Of a stretch of DNA of 64,000 nt, positions 1 through 8,795 are shown one piece after another (position 1 is the stretch's first letter; each line of letters begins with the position of its first letter). The notes under the pieces are model-generated. The model was not told the DNA's origin and made no database searches. It worked only from the letters and a program-made list of their open reading frames with translations. Origin of the DNA: Stenotrophomonas maltophilia (GTDB lineage Bacteria; Pseudomonadota; Gammaproteobacteria; Xanthomonadales; Xanthomonadaceae); NCBI RefSeq assembly GCF_001676385.1, contig NZ_LYVJ01000002.1:124001-188000 (forward strand), in the 5' to 3' direction. The position numbers were made by a program, and so were the translations under genes.

Positions 1-1437
1 GAAGCTGGCGGCACGCGCCTTGGCCACTGCAGCGCGCAGCTGTTCTTCGGTCGCCTCAGGACGGCCATACAGCAGGTTGTCGCGAATCGAGCGGTGCAGC
101 AGCGACGTATCCTGGGTGACCACGCCTATCTGCTGGCGCAGGCTTTCCTGCGTGACGAACGCAATGTCCTGGTCGTCGATCAGGATGCGGCCGCGTTCCA
201 GGTCGTACAGGCGCAGCAGCACGTTGACCAGGGTCGACTTGCCGGCACCGGAGGGGCCGACCAGGCCGATCTTCTCGCCCGGCTTCACCACCAGGTCCAG
301 CCCGGCGATCACCCCGCCCTTCTTGCCGTAGTGGAAATGGATATCCTGGAAATCCACGCCGCCGCGGGTCACCCGCAACGGCACGGCGTCCTCGCGGTCC
401 TGCACGGTCAGCGGCTGGGCGATGGTGGTGATGCCATCCTGCACCGTGCCGATGTCCTCGAAGATGCCGTTGATGGTCCACATGATCCAGCCGGACATGT
501 TGTGGATGCGGATCACCAGGCCGGTCGCCAGGGTGATTGCTCCGACGGTGATGTGGCCGCCATTCCACAGCCACAGCGCCAGCCCGCAAGTGCCGGCGAT
601 CAGGAAACCGTTGACGATGGCGATGGCCAGGTCCATGCCGGTGGTCACCCGCGTCTGCGCGCGGTGCTTGACCGCCAGTTCCTGGATCGACTCGGCCACA
701 TAGGCCTGCTCGCGGCCGCCGTGGGCGAACAGCTTCAGCGTGGGAATGTTGGTATAGCCGTCGACGATGCGACCCATCGCCTTGGAGCGCGCCTCGGAAG
801 CGATCCATGCACGCTCCTTCGCGCGCGGCACGAAGTACACCATGATCACCACGTAGGCCAGCAACCACAGGACCAACGGCACCATCAGCCGCCAGTCGGC
901 CTGCGCGAACAGGTACAGCGCGGTGCCTGTATAGACCACGATGTACCAGAGCGAATCGACCATCTGCACGGCTGATTCGCGCAGCGAGGTACCGGTCTGC
1001 ATCACCCGGTTGGCAACGCTGCCGGCGAAGTCGTTCTGGAAGAAGCTCAGGCTCTGCCGCACCACGTAGTTGTGCATCAGCCAGCGCGAACGATTGCTCA
1101 GCCCGGGCACGATGGCCTGGTTGACCAGCAGGTTGTGCAGGCCGACCAGGATCGGCCGTGCGATGACCGTGATGAACAGCATCCAGCCCAGTTCAGTGGC
1201 GTGGCGCTTGAAGAAACCGGCACCGGGCTGCTCGGCGACCATGTCGACGATGCGGCCCAGGTAGTCGAACATCGCCACTTCCACCAGCGCCAGCAGCAGG
1301 CCGGCGATGAGGGTGGCCAGCAGCACCGGCCACACCGGGCGCAGGTAATGCAGGTAGAACGGCAACACCCTGCGCGGTGGCATGCGCCCATCCACGGGCG
1401 GGAACACCGGAATCAGGGATTCAAACCAACGGAACAT
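1..1437 (-). CDS. ABC exporter, fused permease and ATPase (3' end outside window)
   Basis: This is a half-size ABC exporter of the MsbA/MdlB kind, a transmembrane permease fused to an ATP-binding domain. The first 479 residues are present and the reading frame runs off the left edge. Hydrophobic segments fill about residues 25-330, with LLATLIAGLLLALVEVAMF near residue 40. The nucleotide-binding domain begins near residue 365, and its Walker A GPSGAGKS is at about 394-401, followed by a Q-loop region with VTQD. The ABC signature and Walker B lie beyond the edge. The ATG at 1437 is chosen because GAGGG stands 5 bases upstream. Such proteins export lipids, peptides or drugs as homo- or heterodimers; nothing here identifies the substrate. 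Confidence 0.9.
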   Translation of the reverse strand, partial: MFRWFESLIPVFPPVDGRMPPRRVLPFYLHYLRPVWPVLLATLIAGLLLALVEVAMFDYLGRIVDMVAEQPGAGFFKRHATELGWMLFITVIARPILVGLHNLLVNQAIVPGLSNRSRWLMHNYVVRQSLSFFQNDFAGSVANRVMQTGTSLRESAVQMVDSLWYIVVYTGTALYLFAQADWRLMVPLVLWLLAYVVIMVYFVPRAKERAWIASEARSKAMGRIVDGYTNIPTLKLFAHGGREQAYVAESIQELAVKHRAQTRVTTGMDLAIAIVNGFLIAGTCGLALWLWNGGHITVGAITLATGLVIRIHNMSGWIMWTINGIFEDIGTVQDGITTIAQPLTVQDREDAVPLRVTRGGVDFQDIHFHYGKKGGVIAGLDLVVKPGEKIGLVGPSGAGKSTLVNVLLRLYDLERGRILIDDQDIAFVTQESLRQQIGVVTQDTSLLHRSIRDNLLYGRPEATEEQLRAAVAKARAASF

Positions 1438-1516
1438 CGCATTCCCTCGCCACTTGCAACCGGCGGAGTATCCCACGCCGGACGTGTACGCCAGCCGATG
1501 ATCGCCCGTTCCCCTG

Positions 1517-1572
1517 GTAGTGGCCCACCTTGGTGGGCGCCCCACCGCAGGCCGACCGAGGTCGGCAGCTAC
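1517..1572. repeat. SMAG-type (GTAG) REP dimer
   Basis: GTAG at 1517-1520 and its complement CTAC at 1569-1572 bound two short hairpins, GCCCACC/GGTGGGC and GCCGACC/GGTCGGC, arranged tail to tail. This is the layout of S. maltophilia SMAG repeats. The right-hand GTAG, read on the minus strand, supplies the TAG stop of the serine hydrolase gene. Confidence 0.8.
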
Positions 1573-3131
1573 CGGTCAGCCGGGGTGAACAGCAGGTCCT
1601 GGAAATCGAAGCTGAAATCGGTCAGGTCGGAGATCGCCTGCATGCGCACCTCGCTCACCTTGCCGTCCGGGTCCAGGCTGAAGTTCACGAACGCATCGGC
1701 GTTGAGCGAACGGTCGTCCCAGCGCACGATGAAGGTGTCGTGCTGCCAGTGCTCAAGGCGCCCGCTCAGCTGGGCGGTCTTCATGAAGCGCAGGCGCAGG
1801 CCCTTGCCCTCGGTACTGATCTGCATGTCGCCATACCAGCGGTCGCGGAACGTGCCGGTGTAGCCGGCCAGCGCCAGTGATGGCTTGCTGCCCTTGTCGC
1901 GTGCGCTCTGGTGCTTGGCCCAGGCCTCGTCGGCCTTGTCCTGGCCCTTGGCCACCGCCTTGGCGTAGGCGTCCACCCAGTCGTGGGTCCCGCCGCCCAG
2001 GTAGGCATCGAGCACGCTCAGGGTGATCGCGTTGAACGCTGCCCCCACTTCCTGGTTGGTGAGCACTACCACGCCCAGCTTCTCCCCGGGCACCAGGGTC
2101 AACCGCGAGACCATGCCCGGCCAGCCACCGGTATGCCAGACCAGCTTCTGCCCGCGGTAGTCGCTCAGGCTCCAGCCTTCGCCGTAGCCCGCAAAGTTGG
2201 GCCGCGCCGGGGCCAGCTCCGGCACGCTCGGCGCCGGGATCGACTGCGGGGTGATCATCCGCCACATCTGCTGCTGGGTCTTTCCGGTGAACAACGCGGT
2301 GCCGTCGGCCAGCTTGCCTTCGGCCAGCTGCACCTGCATCCAGCGAGCCATGTCGTGCGCGCTGGAATAGATGCCGCCGGCGCCGGCATTGTTCGACCAG
2401 GTCAGCGGCGCAACGGTGCGCAGGTCCTTGAAATCGTATTTGGCGTGGCCGACCGCCGCCTTGTCGCCCGGCTTCAGGTGGTCGGCGTTGTAGCGCGTGC
2501 CGGCCATGCCCACCTTGTCGAAGATGCGGGTCTGCAGGAACTGCAGGTAGCTCATGCCGGAGACATGCTCGATGACCTGCTGGGCAACGGCGTACAGGAT
2601 GTTGTCGTAGGCATAGCTCTCGCGGAAGCCTCCTTTCAGCGGCACCTGGCCCAGCCGCTGCACCACCTCGGCATTGCTGTAGGAGGTGGCCGGCCAGAAC
2701 AGCAGGTCACCGGCGCCCAGGCTCAGGCCGCTGCGGTGCGACAGCAGGTCACGGATCGTCATCTGCCCGGTCACGAACGGATCGGACATGCGGAATGACG
2801 GCAGGTGATCGATCACCTTGTCATCCATCTTCAGCTTGCCGTCCTCGGCCAGCAGGTTCAGCGAGGTGGCGGTGAACGCCTTGGTGTTCGAGGCGATCGC
2901 GAACAGGGTATCCGCGTCCACCGGCTCCGGTTTGCCCTGCTCGCGCACGCCCCAGCCACGCTCCAGCACCACCTGGCCGTCCTTGACCACGGCCACGGCG
3001 ATCCCGGGTACATCGAACTGCGCGCGCACGCGCTCGACGGTCGCATCCAGGTTCTGCAGCTGCGCCGGGGTGGCGGCGCTCGCCACGGTCGTGCATGCCA
3101 GCAGCACGGCTCCTCCAATCCAGGGTTTCAT
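1569..3131 (-). CDS. Serine hydrolase of the beta-lactamase/penicillin-binding family
   Basis: A 520-residue secreted serine hydrolase of the class C beta-lactamase/DD-peptidase fold (Pfam Beta-lactamase). Residues 1-20 form a signal peptide ending in ASA-A. The catalytic SxxK is S81-N-T-K84, the second motif reads Y175-D-N177, and HTGG at 333-336 stands in for the KTG motif. The C-terminal 100 residues resemble the DUF3471 domain often attached to such esterases. The start is set at the ATG of MKPWIGG because it begins the signal peptide and GGAG lies upstream; an upstream in-frame ATG at 3164 would add 11 charged residues. Substrate is unknown, and esterase, peptidase or D-aminopeptidase activity are all possible. 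Its stop codon lies in a SMAG repeat. Confidence 0.88.
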   Translation of the reverse strand: MKPWIGGAVLLACTTVASAATPAQLQNLDATVERVRAQFDVPGIAVAVVKDGQVVLERGWGVREQGKPEPVDADTLFAIASNTKAFTATSLNLLAEDGKLKMDDKVIDHLPSFRMSDPFVTGQMTIRDLLSHRSGLSLGAGDLLFWPATSYSNAEVVQRLGQVPLKGGFRESYAYDNILYAVAQQVIEHVSGMSYLQFLQTRIFDKVGMAGTRYNADHLKPGDKAAVGHAKYDFKDLRTVAPLTWSNNAGAGGIYSSAHDMARWMQVQLAEGKLADGTALFTGKTQQQMWRMITPQSIPAPSVPELAPARPNFAGYGEGWSLSDYRGQKLVWHTGGWPGMVSRLTLVPGEKLGVVVLTNQEVGAAFNAITLSVLDAYLGGGTHDWVDAYAKAVAKGQDKADEAWAKHQSARDKGSKPSLALAGYTGTFRDRWYGDMQISTEGKGLRLRFMKTAQLSGRLEHWQHDTFIVRWDDRSLNADAFVNFSLDPDGKVSEVRMQAISDLTDFSFDFQDLLFTPADR

Positions 3132-3241
3132 CCAGCACGATCTCCGAACAGGGGTGGCGGCCATGTGCAGGCCGTCACCGGGGTTTCGCGGGATGGTAAC
3201 GGCTGCTGGGGCACGCTGCCCCGTGCCATAGGAGGGGTGTC

Positions 3242-3685
3242 ATGGGCGAAAACGGCGAACCCGGCGGCGGATCCACCATCATTCCCTGCCTGCGCTATCG
3301 CGATGCACTGGCCGCAATCGACTGGCTGCAACGGGCCTTCGGCTTCCATGCCCAGGCCGTGTACGCCGACGGCGATACCGTGCTCCACGCGCAGCTGACC
3401 TTTGGCCACGGCATGATCATGCTCGGCTCGGCCAGCAACCAGAGTGCATGGAGCGAACATGCGGTCCTGCCCGGCGAGGTCGGTGGGCGCCAGACCCAGA
3501 GCGCCTGCGTGGTCGTCACCGACGCCGATGCACACTACGCACGGGCCAAGGCGGCAGGAGCACGCATCGTGATCGATATCGCCGACCAGGAGTATGGCGG
3601 GCGCGGCTACGCCTGCACCGACCCCGAGGGCTACCTGTGGTGGTTCGGCAGCTATGATCCATGGCGAACGGGCCACGGCCAGTGA
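3242..3685 (+). CDS. VOC family (glyoxalase/bleomycin-resistance fold) protein
   Basis: A 147-residue protein of the vicinal oxygen chelate superfamily, with the repeated beta-alpha-beta-beta-beta modules seen in glyoxalase I and antibiotic-binding proteins. The region IPCLRYRDALAAIDWLQRAF is the usual first module, and the end contains DPEGYLWWFGSYDP, typical of the last strand. The ATG is preceded by a strong AGGAGGGG site 6 bases away. Its 3' end overlaps the possible ATG start of the following DUF72 gene, so the two are probably co-transcribed. Many members are annotated as glyoxalase-like without a known substrate, and no specific reaction can be assigned here. Confidence 0.85.
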   Translation: MGENGEPGGGSTIIPCLRYRDALAAIDWLQRAFGFHAQAVYADGDTVLHAQLTFGHGMIMLGSASNQSAWSEHAVLPGEVGGRQTQSACVVVTDADAHYARAKAAGARIVIDIADQEYGGRGYACTDPEGYLWWFGSYDPWRTGHGQ

Positions 3686-4550
3686 AGGCCGCTGCCGTCC
3701 GCTGTGGTATTGGCGGCTGGGTGTTTCCCGAGTGGCGCGGCGGCATGTTCTATCCGCAGGGCCTGCCGCAGCGCGAGGAACTGGCGCACGCCAGCCGTGC
3801 CCTGCGCTGCATCGAGATCAACGGCACCTTCTACCGCACGCCCACTGCGGCCCAGTGCGCGCAATGGGCCGCGCAGACCCCGGAGGGTTTCCGGTTTTCA
3901 ATGAAGGCCCCACGCTACCTGGTGCAGCGCCGCGACCTGTCCGGCACCGTGGAAGCGGCCGCCCCCTTCCTGCAGGCGGCGCTCGCGCTCGGTGACCGGC
4001 TCGGCCCGCTGTTATGGCAGTTCGATCCGCGCCATCCGGCCGATACGCAGGCGCTCGAAACGCTGATGGCCCAGTTGCCCAGGCAGCTGGAGGGGGTGTC
4101 CCTGCAGCATGCGCTGGAAGTACGCAATGCCGCGGTGCATGGGCAGGCGCTGGTCAGCGCCGCACGCCGCCACGGCGTGGCGCTGGTGATCGAGGACAGC
4201 GACGAGGCGCCCCTGCACGGTGATGTCAGCGCCAGCTTCGTCTACGCGCGGATCAAGCGCAGCCAGGCCCGCTTGAACGAGGGGCTGCCGCTTCCATTGC
4301 AACAGCGTTGGGCCGCGCGTGCCCGCCGCTGGTCGCGCGGCGAGCCGGTGGACGACCTGCCCTGCCCTGCCTGGCCGGGCCGGCCCCGGCAGCGCCGCGC
4401 GAGGTCTACCTGCTGTGCATCGGCGCCGGCAAGGCACGCAATCCGGCGGCCGCGATGGCATTGCAGCGCCTCATCGACGACGCCAGCGATCCAGCGCCCA
4501 CAGCAGGGTCCAACCCATCACGAACACGCCGGCCACGCGCAGCACGTTGA
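3661..4550 (+). pseudogene. DUF72 protein with frameshift
   Basis: The first 235 or so residues, from MANGPRPVK with GIGGW and FYRTP, are a clear DUF72 (YecE-like) TIM-barrel protein of unknown function. At 4357-4371 the sequence has three tandem CTGCC units. Translation then leaves the family frame and becomes an arginine/glutamine-rich shadow to 5160. The expected C-terminus (PREVYLLCIGAGKARNP) continues in another frame to a stop at 4550. Two CTGCC units instead of three would restore one frame of about 294 residues, the usual family size. The gene is therefore either interrupted by slippage, phase variable, or carries a sequencing error. A GTG at 3682 is an alternative start. The 3' end overlaps the convergent membrane gene. 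Confidence 0.8.
4357..4371 (+). repeat. Three tandem CTGCC units (slippage site)
   Basis: CTGCC is repeated three times in a row inside the DUF72 reading frame. Removing one unit restores the family frame across the break. Confidence 0.85.
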
Positions 4551-5085
4551 GCAGGAACGGTGCCGCGCCCAGGCGTTGCAGTTCCAGGAAGGGGTACGGT
4601 GCCTGGCCGGTCACTGCGGCAACCAGCATCGCCCAGCCCAGGTAGAGCAGCGGCACCGCCAGTACCACGCCCAGTGCACGCCAGCGCAGGGACCCGTGTG
4701 GCAACAGCAGCAGCCATCCCGACAGGTAAAGCGCGGGCACGCCATAGTGCAGGCCGGCATCCACCCACCATTGCAGTCCGGCCGGTTGCCACAGGCCCTG
4801 CAGCGCCAGGATATAGATGCAGGCGGTCACGCCGATGCACAACGCGAGCACGGCCGCGCTCGTCACACCCAGTGCCCTGCCACGGGCAAGCCCGATGCAT
4901 CCGAGGCACACGCCCAGGTTGCTGAGAATGGTGAAGTAGCCGAAGAAGCGCAGGGTCGCCACGCCGATCCCCGCGGCGGCCCCGGGCCCGCGCACCAGCA
5001 GCAGGTACTGCAGCAGCAGCGATGTCGCAGCCAACAGCGCCGTCAGCAGGGCCCATCCACGCAGGACGGAAGCGTTGGCGGGCAT
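4471..5085 (-). CDS. Pr6Pr family membrane protein
   Basis: A 204-residue integral membrane protein with about six hydrophobic helices. It resembles the Pr6Pr family (six-helix proteins of unknown function found in actinobacteria and xanthomonads). Characteristic stretches are RFFGYFTILSNLGV near residue 50 and HYGVPALYLSGW further on. The start is the ATG of MPANASVLRG, with GAGGGAGAG upstream; the open frame continues to 5346, but that extension is polar and unlike the family. It is transcribed toward the DUF72 gene and overlaps its 3' end, and it diverges from the EamA gene across about 80 bases. The role is unknown. Confidence 0.8.
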   Translation of the reverse strand: MPANASVLRGWALLTALLAATSLLLQYLLLVRGPGAAAGIGVATLRFFGYFTILSNLGVCLGCIGLARGRALGVTSAAVLALCIGVTACIYILALQGLWQPAGLQWWVDAGLHYGVPALYLSGWLLLLPHGSLRWRALGVVLAVPLLYLGWAMLVAAVTGQAPYPFLELQRLGAAPFLLNVLRVAGVFVMGWTLLWALDRWRRR

Positions 5086-5164
5086 GCGGGGCTCTCCCTC
5101 GGGTGGTGCGACGAGCATGCCACAGCCATCGCCGGGCACCCTGCTCTTGCCGCACAATAGGGCG

Positions 5165-6112
5165 ATGAGCACACCCGGCACCCGCAAAGCACTGTGGCAG
5201 ATCCATTTCTGTGTCCTGCTGTGGGGCGTCACCGCCATTCTCGGCAAGCTGATCACCCTGCCCGCGTTGCCCCTGGTGTGGTGGCGCATGCTGCTGGTGA
5301 CGGCGATGCTGGCCCTGCTGCCACGGGTCTGGCGTGGGCTGCGCACGCTGCCGCTGCGGCTGGTGGCCGGTTACGCCGGTATCGGCGCACTGGTCGCCCT
5401 GCACTGGCTGACCTTCTATGGGGCGGTGAAGCTGGCCAATGCCTCGGTCGCCGCCACCTGCATCGCGCTGGCCCCGGTGTTCACCTCGATCATCGAACCC
5501 TGGGTGGCGAAACGGCCGTTCCAGCTGCGTGAGCTGGCCTTCGGCCTGGCCGTGCTGCCCGGCGTGGCGCTGGTGGTCGGCGGCGTGCCGGACGGAATGC
5601 GCCTGGGCGTGCTGGTCGGCGCGATCTCGGCGCTGCTGGTGGCAGTGTTCGGCTCATTCAACAAGCGCATGGTGGGCGACGCCGACCCGCTCACGGTCAC
5701 CGCGCTGGAGCTGGGGGCCGGCGCCCTGACCCTGACCCTGCTCGCACCGCTGATGCCCTATCTGCTGCCCGCGCTGGCCAGCCCCCTGTGGGTGGTGCCG
5801 GATCTGCACGACGGCATCCTGCTGCTGGTACTGGCCGGGTTCTGCACGCTGCTGCCCTTCGCCCTGGCCCTGGTCGCGCTGCGGCACCTGAGTGCCTACA
5901 CCGTGCAACTGGTGACCAACCTGGAGCCGGTCTACGCAGTACTGTTGGCGGTGGTGCTGCTGCGCGAGCAGCATGAAGTCACCCCATGGTTCTATCTGGG
6001 CGTCGCGATCATCGTCGGCGCCGTCTTCCTGCACCCGCTGCTGAGCCGACGCAAGCCGGTACAGCATCCGGAAATTCTCGTTACAGCCGAAGCCCGCAAC
6101 ATCGCCGATTGA
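5165..6112 (+). CDS. EamA/DMT-type transporter
   Basis: A 315-residue inner-membrane protein of the drug/metabolite transporter superfamily, with ten predicted helices made of two EamA repeats. The first repeat opens with LLWGVTAILGKLI, and the second ends with the family pattern LVTNLEPVYAVLLAVV near residue 260. Such proteins export or import amino acids, nucleobases or other small metabolites, and the substrate cannot be read from sequence. The start MSTPGTRKALWQIHF is preferred over an upstream ATG at 5075 because the 30-residue extension is non-hydrophobic and overlaps the promoter region shared with the divergent Pr6Pr gene. Confidence 0.88.
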   Translation: MSTPGTRKALWQIHFCVLLWGVTAILGKLITLPALPLVWWRMLLVTAMLALLPRVWRGLRTLPLRLVAGYAGIGALVALHWLTFYGAVKLANASVAATCIALAPVFTSIIEPWVAKRPFQLRELAFGLAVLPGVALVVGGVPDGMRLGVLVGAISALLVAVFGSFNKRMVGDADPLTVTALELGAGALTLTLLAPLMPYLLPALASPLWVVPDLHDGILLLVLAGFCTLLPFALALVALRHLSAYTVQLVTNLEPVYAVLLAVVLLREQHEVTPWFYLGVAIIVGAVFLHPLLSRRKPVQHPEILVTAEARNIAD

Positions 6113-6264
6113 GTGCACCGCGCGCGGCGTGGATCCGTACGCCCCGGTGCTGGGTGCGGGACCGGGCCGGGCAGATTGCCGCGCAGGAATCACACCGGGT
6201 GCGATCCGCGGCAGGTGCATCGGTGCAGCGGCAGCCGGCCTCGGCCTGGCGCTGCCTGCACCGC

Positions 6265-7005
6265 TTACCAGTCCAACTGCTTCGGCAGCAGGCCCTGCAG
6301 CTCCTGCCCGGTCAGGTTGCGCCACTGGCCAGGCTTCAGCGCGCCCAGCTTGATGTTGTCGATGCGCACGCGGCGCAGCTGGGTGACGCGATAGCCAAAG
6401 GCGGCGGCCATCAGGCGGATCTGCCGGTTCAAGCCCTGCTGCAGGGTGATGCGGAATCCGAACTTGGCGATGCGCGAGGTCCGGCAGGGCAGGGTCATCT
6501 GGTCGTGGATGCGGACACCGCGGGCCATGCCGCGCAGGAACTCATCGGTGACCGGCTTGTTCACCGCCACCAGATACTCCTTCTCGTGGCCGTTCTCGGC
6601 GCGCAGGATCTGGTTGACGATATCGCCATTGCTGGTCATCAGGATAAGGCCCTCCGAGTCCTTGTCCAGGCGGCCGATCGGGAAGATGCGCTGCTCGTGG
6701 CCGACGAAGTCGACGATATTGCCCTTCACCGCGCTCTCGGTGGTGCAGGTGACGCCCACCGGCTTGTTCAACGCGATGTAGACGTGACGGCGGGTGCCGG
6801 GCTTGCGCGCAACGCGCGCGCGCAGTGGCTGGCCGTCAACCAGTACCTGGTCTTCTTCCCCCACCACTGCGCCGGTACCGGCCGGGTGGCCGTTGACGGT
6901 GACCCGGCGTGCAGCGATCAGGCGATCGGCCTCTCGACGGGAGCAGAAGCCGGTATCGGCGATGTGTTTGTTGAGTCGGGTGGTCATCGGCGCATTATCC
7001 GACAT
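6265..7005 (-). CDS. rluF: 23S rRNA pseudouridine synthase RluF
   Basis: A 246-residue RsuA/RluF-family enzyme that isomerises uridine (U2604 in E. coli numbering) to pseudouridine in 23S rRNA. An N-terminal S4 RNA-binding domain (RLNKHIADTGFCSRREADRL) is followed by the catalytic domain. GRLDKDSEGLILMT carries the catalytic aspartate, and LQQGLNRQIRLM is a conserved family motif. I use the ATG of MSDNAPMTTRLNK; the ATG six codons later (6987) is equally plausible and would not overlap the upstream gene, whose stop is at 6995. Neither start has a strong ribosome-binding site. It follows the diguanylate cyclase on the same strand. Confidence 0.9.
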   Translation of the reverse strand: MSDNAPMTTRLNKHIADTGFCSRREADRLIAARRVTVNGHPAGTGAVVGEEDQVLVDGQPLRARVARKPGTRRHVYIALNKPVGVTCTTESAVKGNIVDFVGHEQRIFPIGRLDKDSEGLILMTSNGDIVNQILRAENGHEKEYLVAVNKPVTDEFLRGMARGVRIHDQMTLPCRTSRIAKFGFRITLQQGLNRQIRLMAAAFGYRVTQLRRVRIDNIKLGALKPGQWRNLTGQELQGLLPKQLDW

Positions 7006-8686
7006 CGCCGCCCGCCGCGCTTCCTGCCGGTGCCGGCGGATCGAGCGTTTCGCCATCGAACACCCGGTTGCGCCCACCGCGCTTGGCCACGTACATCGCA
7101 TGGTCGGCGCGCCGCAGCAATGCCGCCAGATCGTCCTGCCCCGGCCGCCATTGCGCCAGGCCAATGCTGGCGGTGACCTCGAGGCCAGGCACCTGCAGCG
7201 CCTGGCCGGCCGCGGTGATGCGCTCGCGGAGGCGATCCAGCCGTGCCGAAGCCACCTCGCGTGGCATGCCGGGCATCAGCAACAGGAACTCCTCGCCCCC
7301 CATCCGCACGACCTGGTCCTGGCTGCGCAGCGACGCCTGCAACGCGCGCGCCACCGCCACCAGCACCTGGTCCCCGACCGCGTGGCCGTGGCGATCATTG
7401 ATGTCCTTGAACAGATCGATGTCGAGGAAGCCGATCACCAGCGATCCGGGCCTGCGGTCAACCTGCTCCAGGTGCCGCGCCAGCTGCTGCAGGCCGGCAC
7501 GGCGATTGGGCAGCCCGGTCAAGCCATCGGTCTCGGCGAGCTGGCGCAGTTCATCGCGTTGCTGGCGCAGGCGCCCAAGCCGCTGGTTCAGGGCGTAGGC
7601 GGCCATCATCAGCAGCCACGTCACCGCCAGCTGCAATGCTTCCACCCGGTACTCCAGCAGCCATCCGGCGCTGCAGGCGTCGGCGATGATCAGGACCACC
7701 ATCGGTGCCAGCGCCGCCAGGCCCGCCTGTGCCCAACGATCACCCCGCAGCCGGGCCCATACCCCGACCATCAAGGCCAGGCCGCAGCCCAGCAGGTAGG
7801 ACACCTGCAGCGCCTGCGCGACCCAGGCCAGGCTGTCCCAGCGCAGCCATGGCACCAGCGCGGCCAGCCCCAGCAGGGCCCACAGCACCAGCAGCTGCAC
7901 CGGGCGCGAACGCGGCAGCATGCGATCGCCACCATTGAGCCGCCACAATGCGGGCAGCACCAGTGCCTGGGTCGCCGCAGTCAATGCCAGCAGCCACCAC
8001 GCTCCGTGCTCGCCCACGGGCAACCACGGTTCGGGATAGCCACTGAGCCCGCCCAGAACGGCCTGCCACACCACCATCACGGCGGTGCCGGCGATGTAGA
8101 CCAGGAAGCTGCGGTCACGGGTGGTCAGGTAGGCCATCAACGCCGACAGCGCCAGCGCGATCGCCACGGCGATGCAGGCGGCGCGAACCAGCAGGCGGGC
8201 GGTATCGTTCTGCTGCACGGGGCTGGGCGCGCCCAGCCGCAGGGTCGGTACCCAGCGTGCCTTCAGCGGTTCCTGCCAGGACACCAGGAACGGCGCGCGG
8301 CTGCCTGCCGGTGGCACTGCCACCAGGCCGACCCCGGCGCGGAAACGCGAATCACGGGTCCGCGCGTCGTGCATGTTGCCGCAGATCTCGCGGTCGCCCT
8401 GCCTGACGCGGACTTCACCACCGAATATGTTGAACACATCCAGTGCCTGGGGTTGGCCCGACCAGCCCCCGGGGGGCGCCGGAACCTCCACCTGCTGGCG
8501 CCGCCCTGCCAACAGCTGCCGCGTGCAGGCACGATGCGGGGTGGGTTCATCCGTGGCGCCTCCGACCAGCAGGTAGTCCCGCCCTGCGGTAGCCGGTGCG
8601 GCCTGCAGCGGCCACGGCGCTGCCCACCCCGCCAGCAGCACGATCATCACCGCCCACATCCCGTACTGCCACAGCCTGCCGCCCAC
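6995..8686 (-). CDS. Membrane diguanylate cyclase (GGDEF)
   Basis: A 563-residue protein that should make cyclic-di-GMP. It has a signal segment (about residues 8-29), a periplasmic domain of about 140 residues, then roughly seven membrane helices (about 165-365), the layout of 7TM sensor cyclases. A C-terminal GGDEF domain follows. The active-site motif GGEEF is at 463-467. An inhibitory-site RxxD (RSQD, 454-457) stands exactly five residues before it, so product inhibition is expected. The start is GTG at 8686, with AGGAAG upstream. The stimulus is unknown. Its stop lies a few bases from the rluF start, suggesting co-transcription. Confidence 0.9.
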   Translation of the reverse strand: MGGRLWQYGMWAVMIVLLAGWAAPWPLQAAPATAGRDYLLVGGATDEPTPHRACTRQLLAGRRQQVEVPAPPGGWSGQPQALDVFNIFGGEVRVRQGDREICGNMHDARTRDSRFRAGVGLVAVPPAGSRAPFLVSWQEPLKARWVPTLRLGAPSPVQQNDTARLLVRAACIAVAIALALSALMAYLTTRDRSFLVYIAGTAVMVVWQAVLGGLSGYPEPWLPVGEHGAWWLLALTAATQALVLPALWRLNGGDRMLPRSRPVQLLVLWALLGLAALVPWLRWDSLAWVAQALQVSYLLGCGLALMVGVWARLRGDRWAQAGLAALAPMVVLIIADACSAGWLLEYRVEALQLAVTWLLMMAAYALNQRLGRLRQQRDELRQLAETDGLTGLPNRRAGLQQLARHLEQVDRRPGSLVIGFLDIDLFKDINDRHGHAVGDQVLVAVARALQASLRSQDQVVRMGGEEFLLLMPGMPREVASARLDRLRERITAAGQALQVPGLEVTASIGLAQWRPGQDDLAALLRRADHAMYVAKRGGRNRVFDGETLDPPAPAGSAAGGDVG

Positions 8687-8795
8687 GCCACTTCCTGTTC
8701 CTGCTTACGCCCGCGCCCACTGCACGTCGCCCCTGGCACGCATTATCGCAGCCACGCGTGCGCCGCACGTGTAGACCAAAGTCGCCGCTTGCGGT

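Noticed and set aside
3661..5160. A single 499-residue protein from the DUF72 start
   Set aside because: After position 4360 the translation loses all family similarity and runs antisense through the Pr6Pr gene. The frameshift explanation is simpler.
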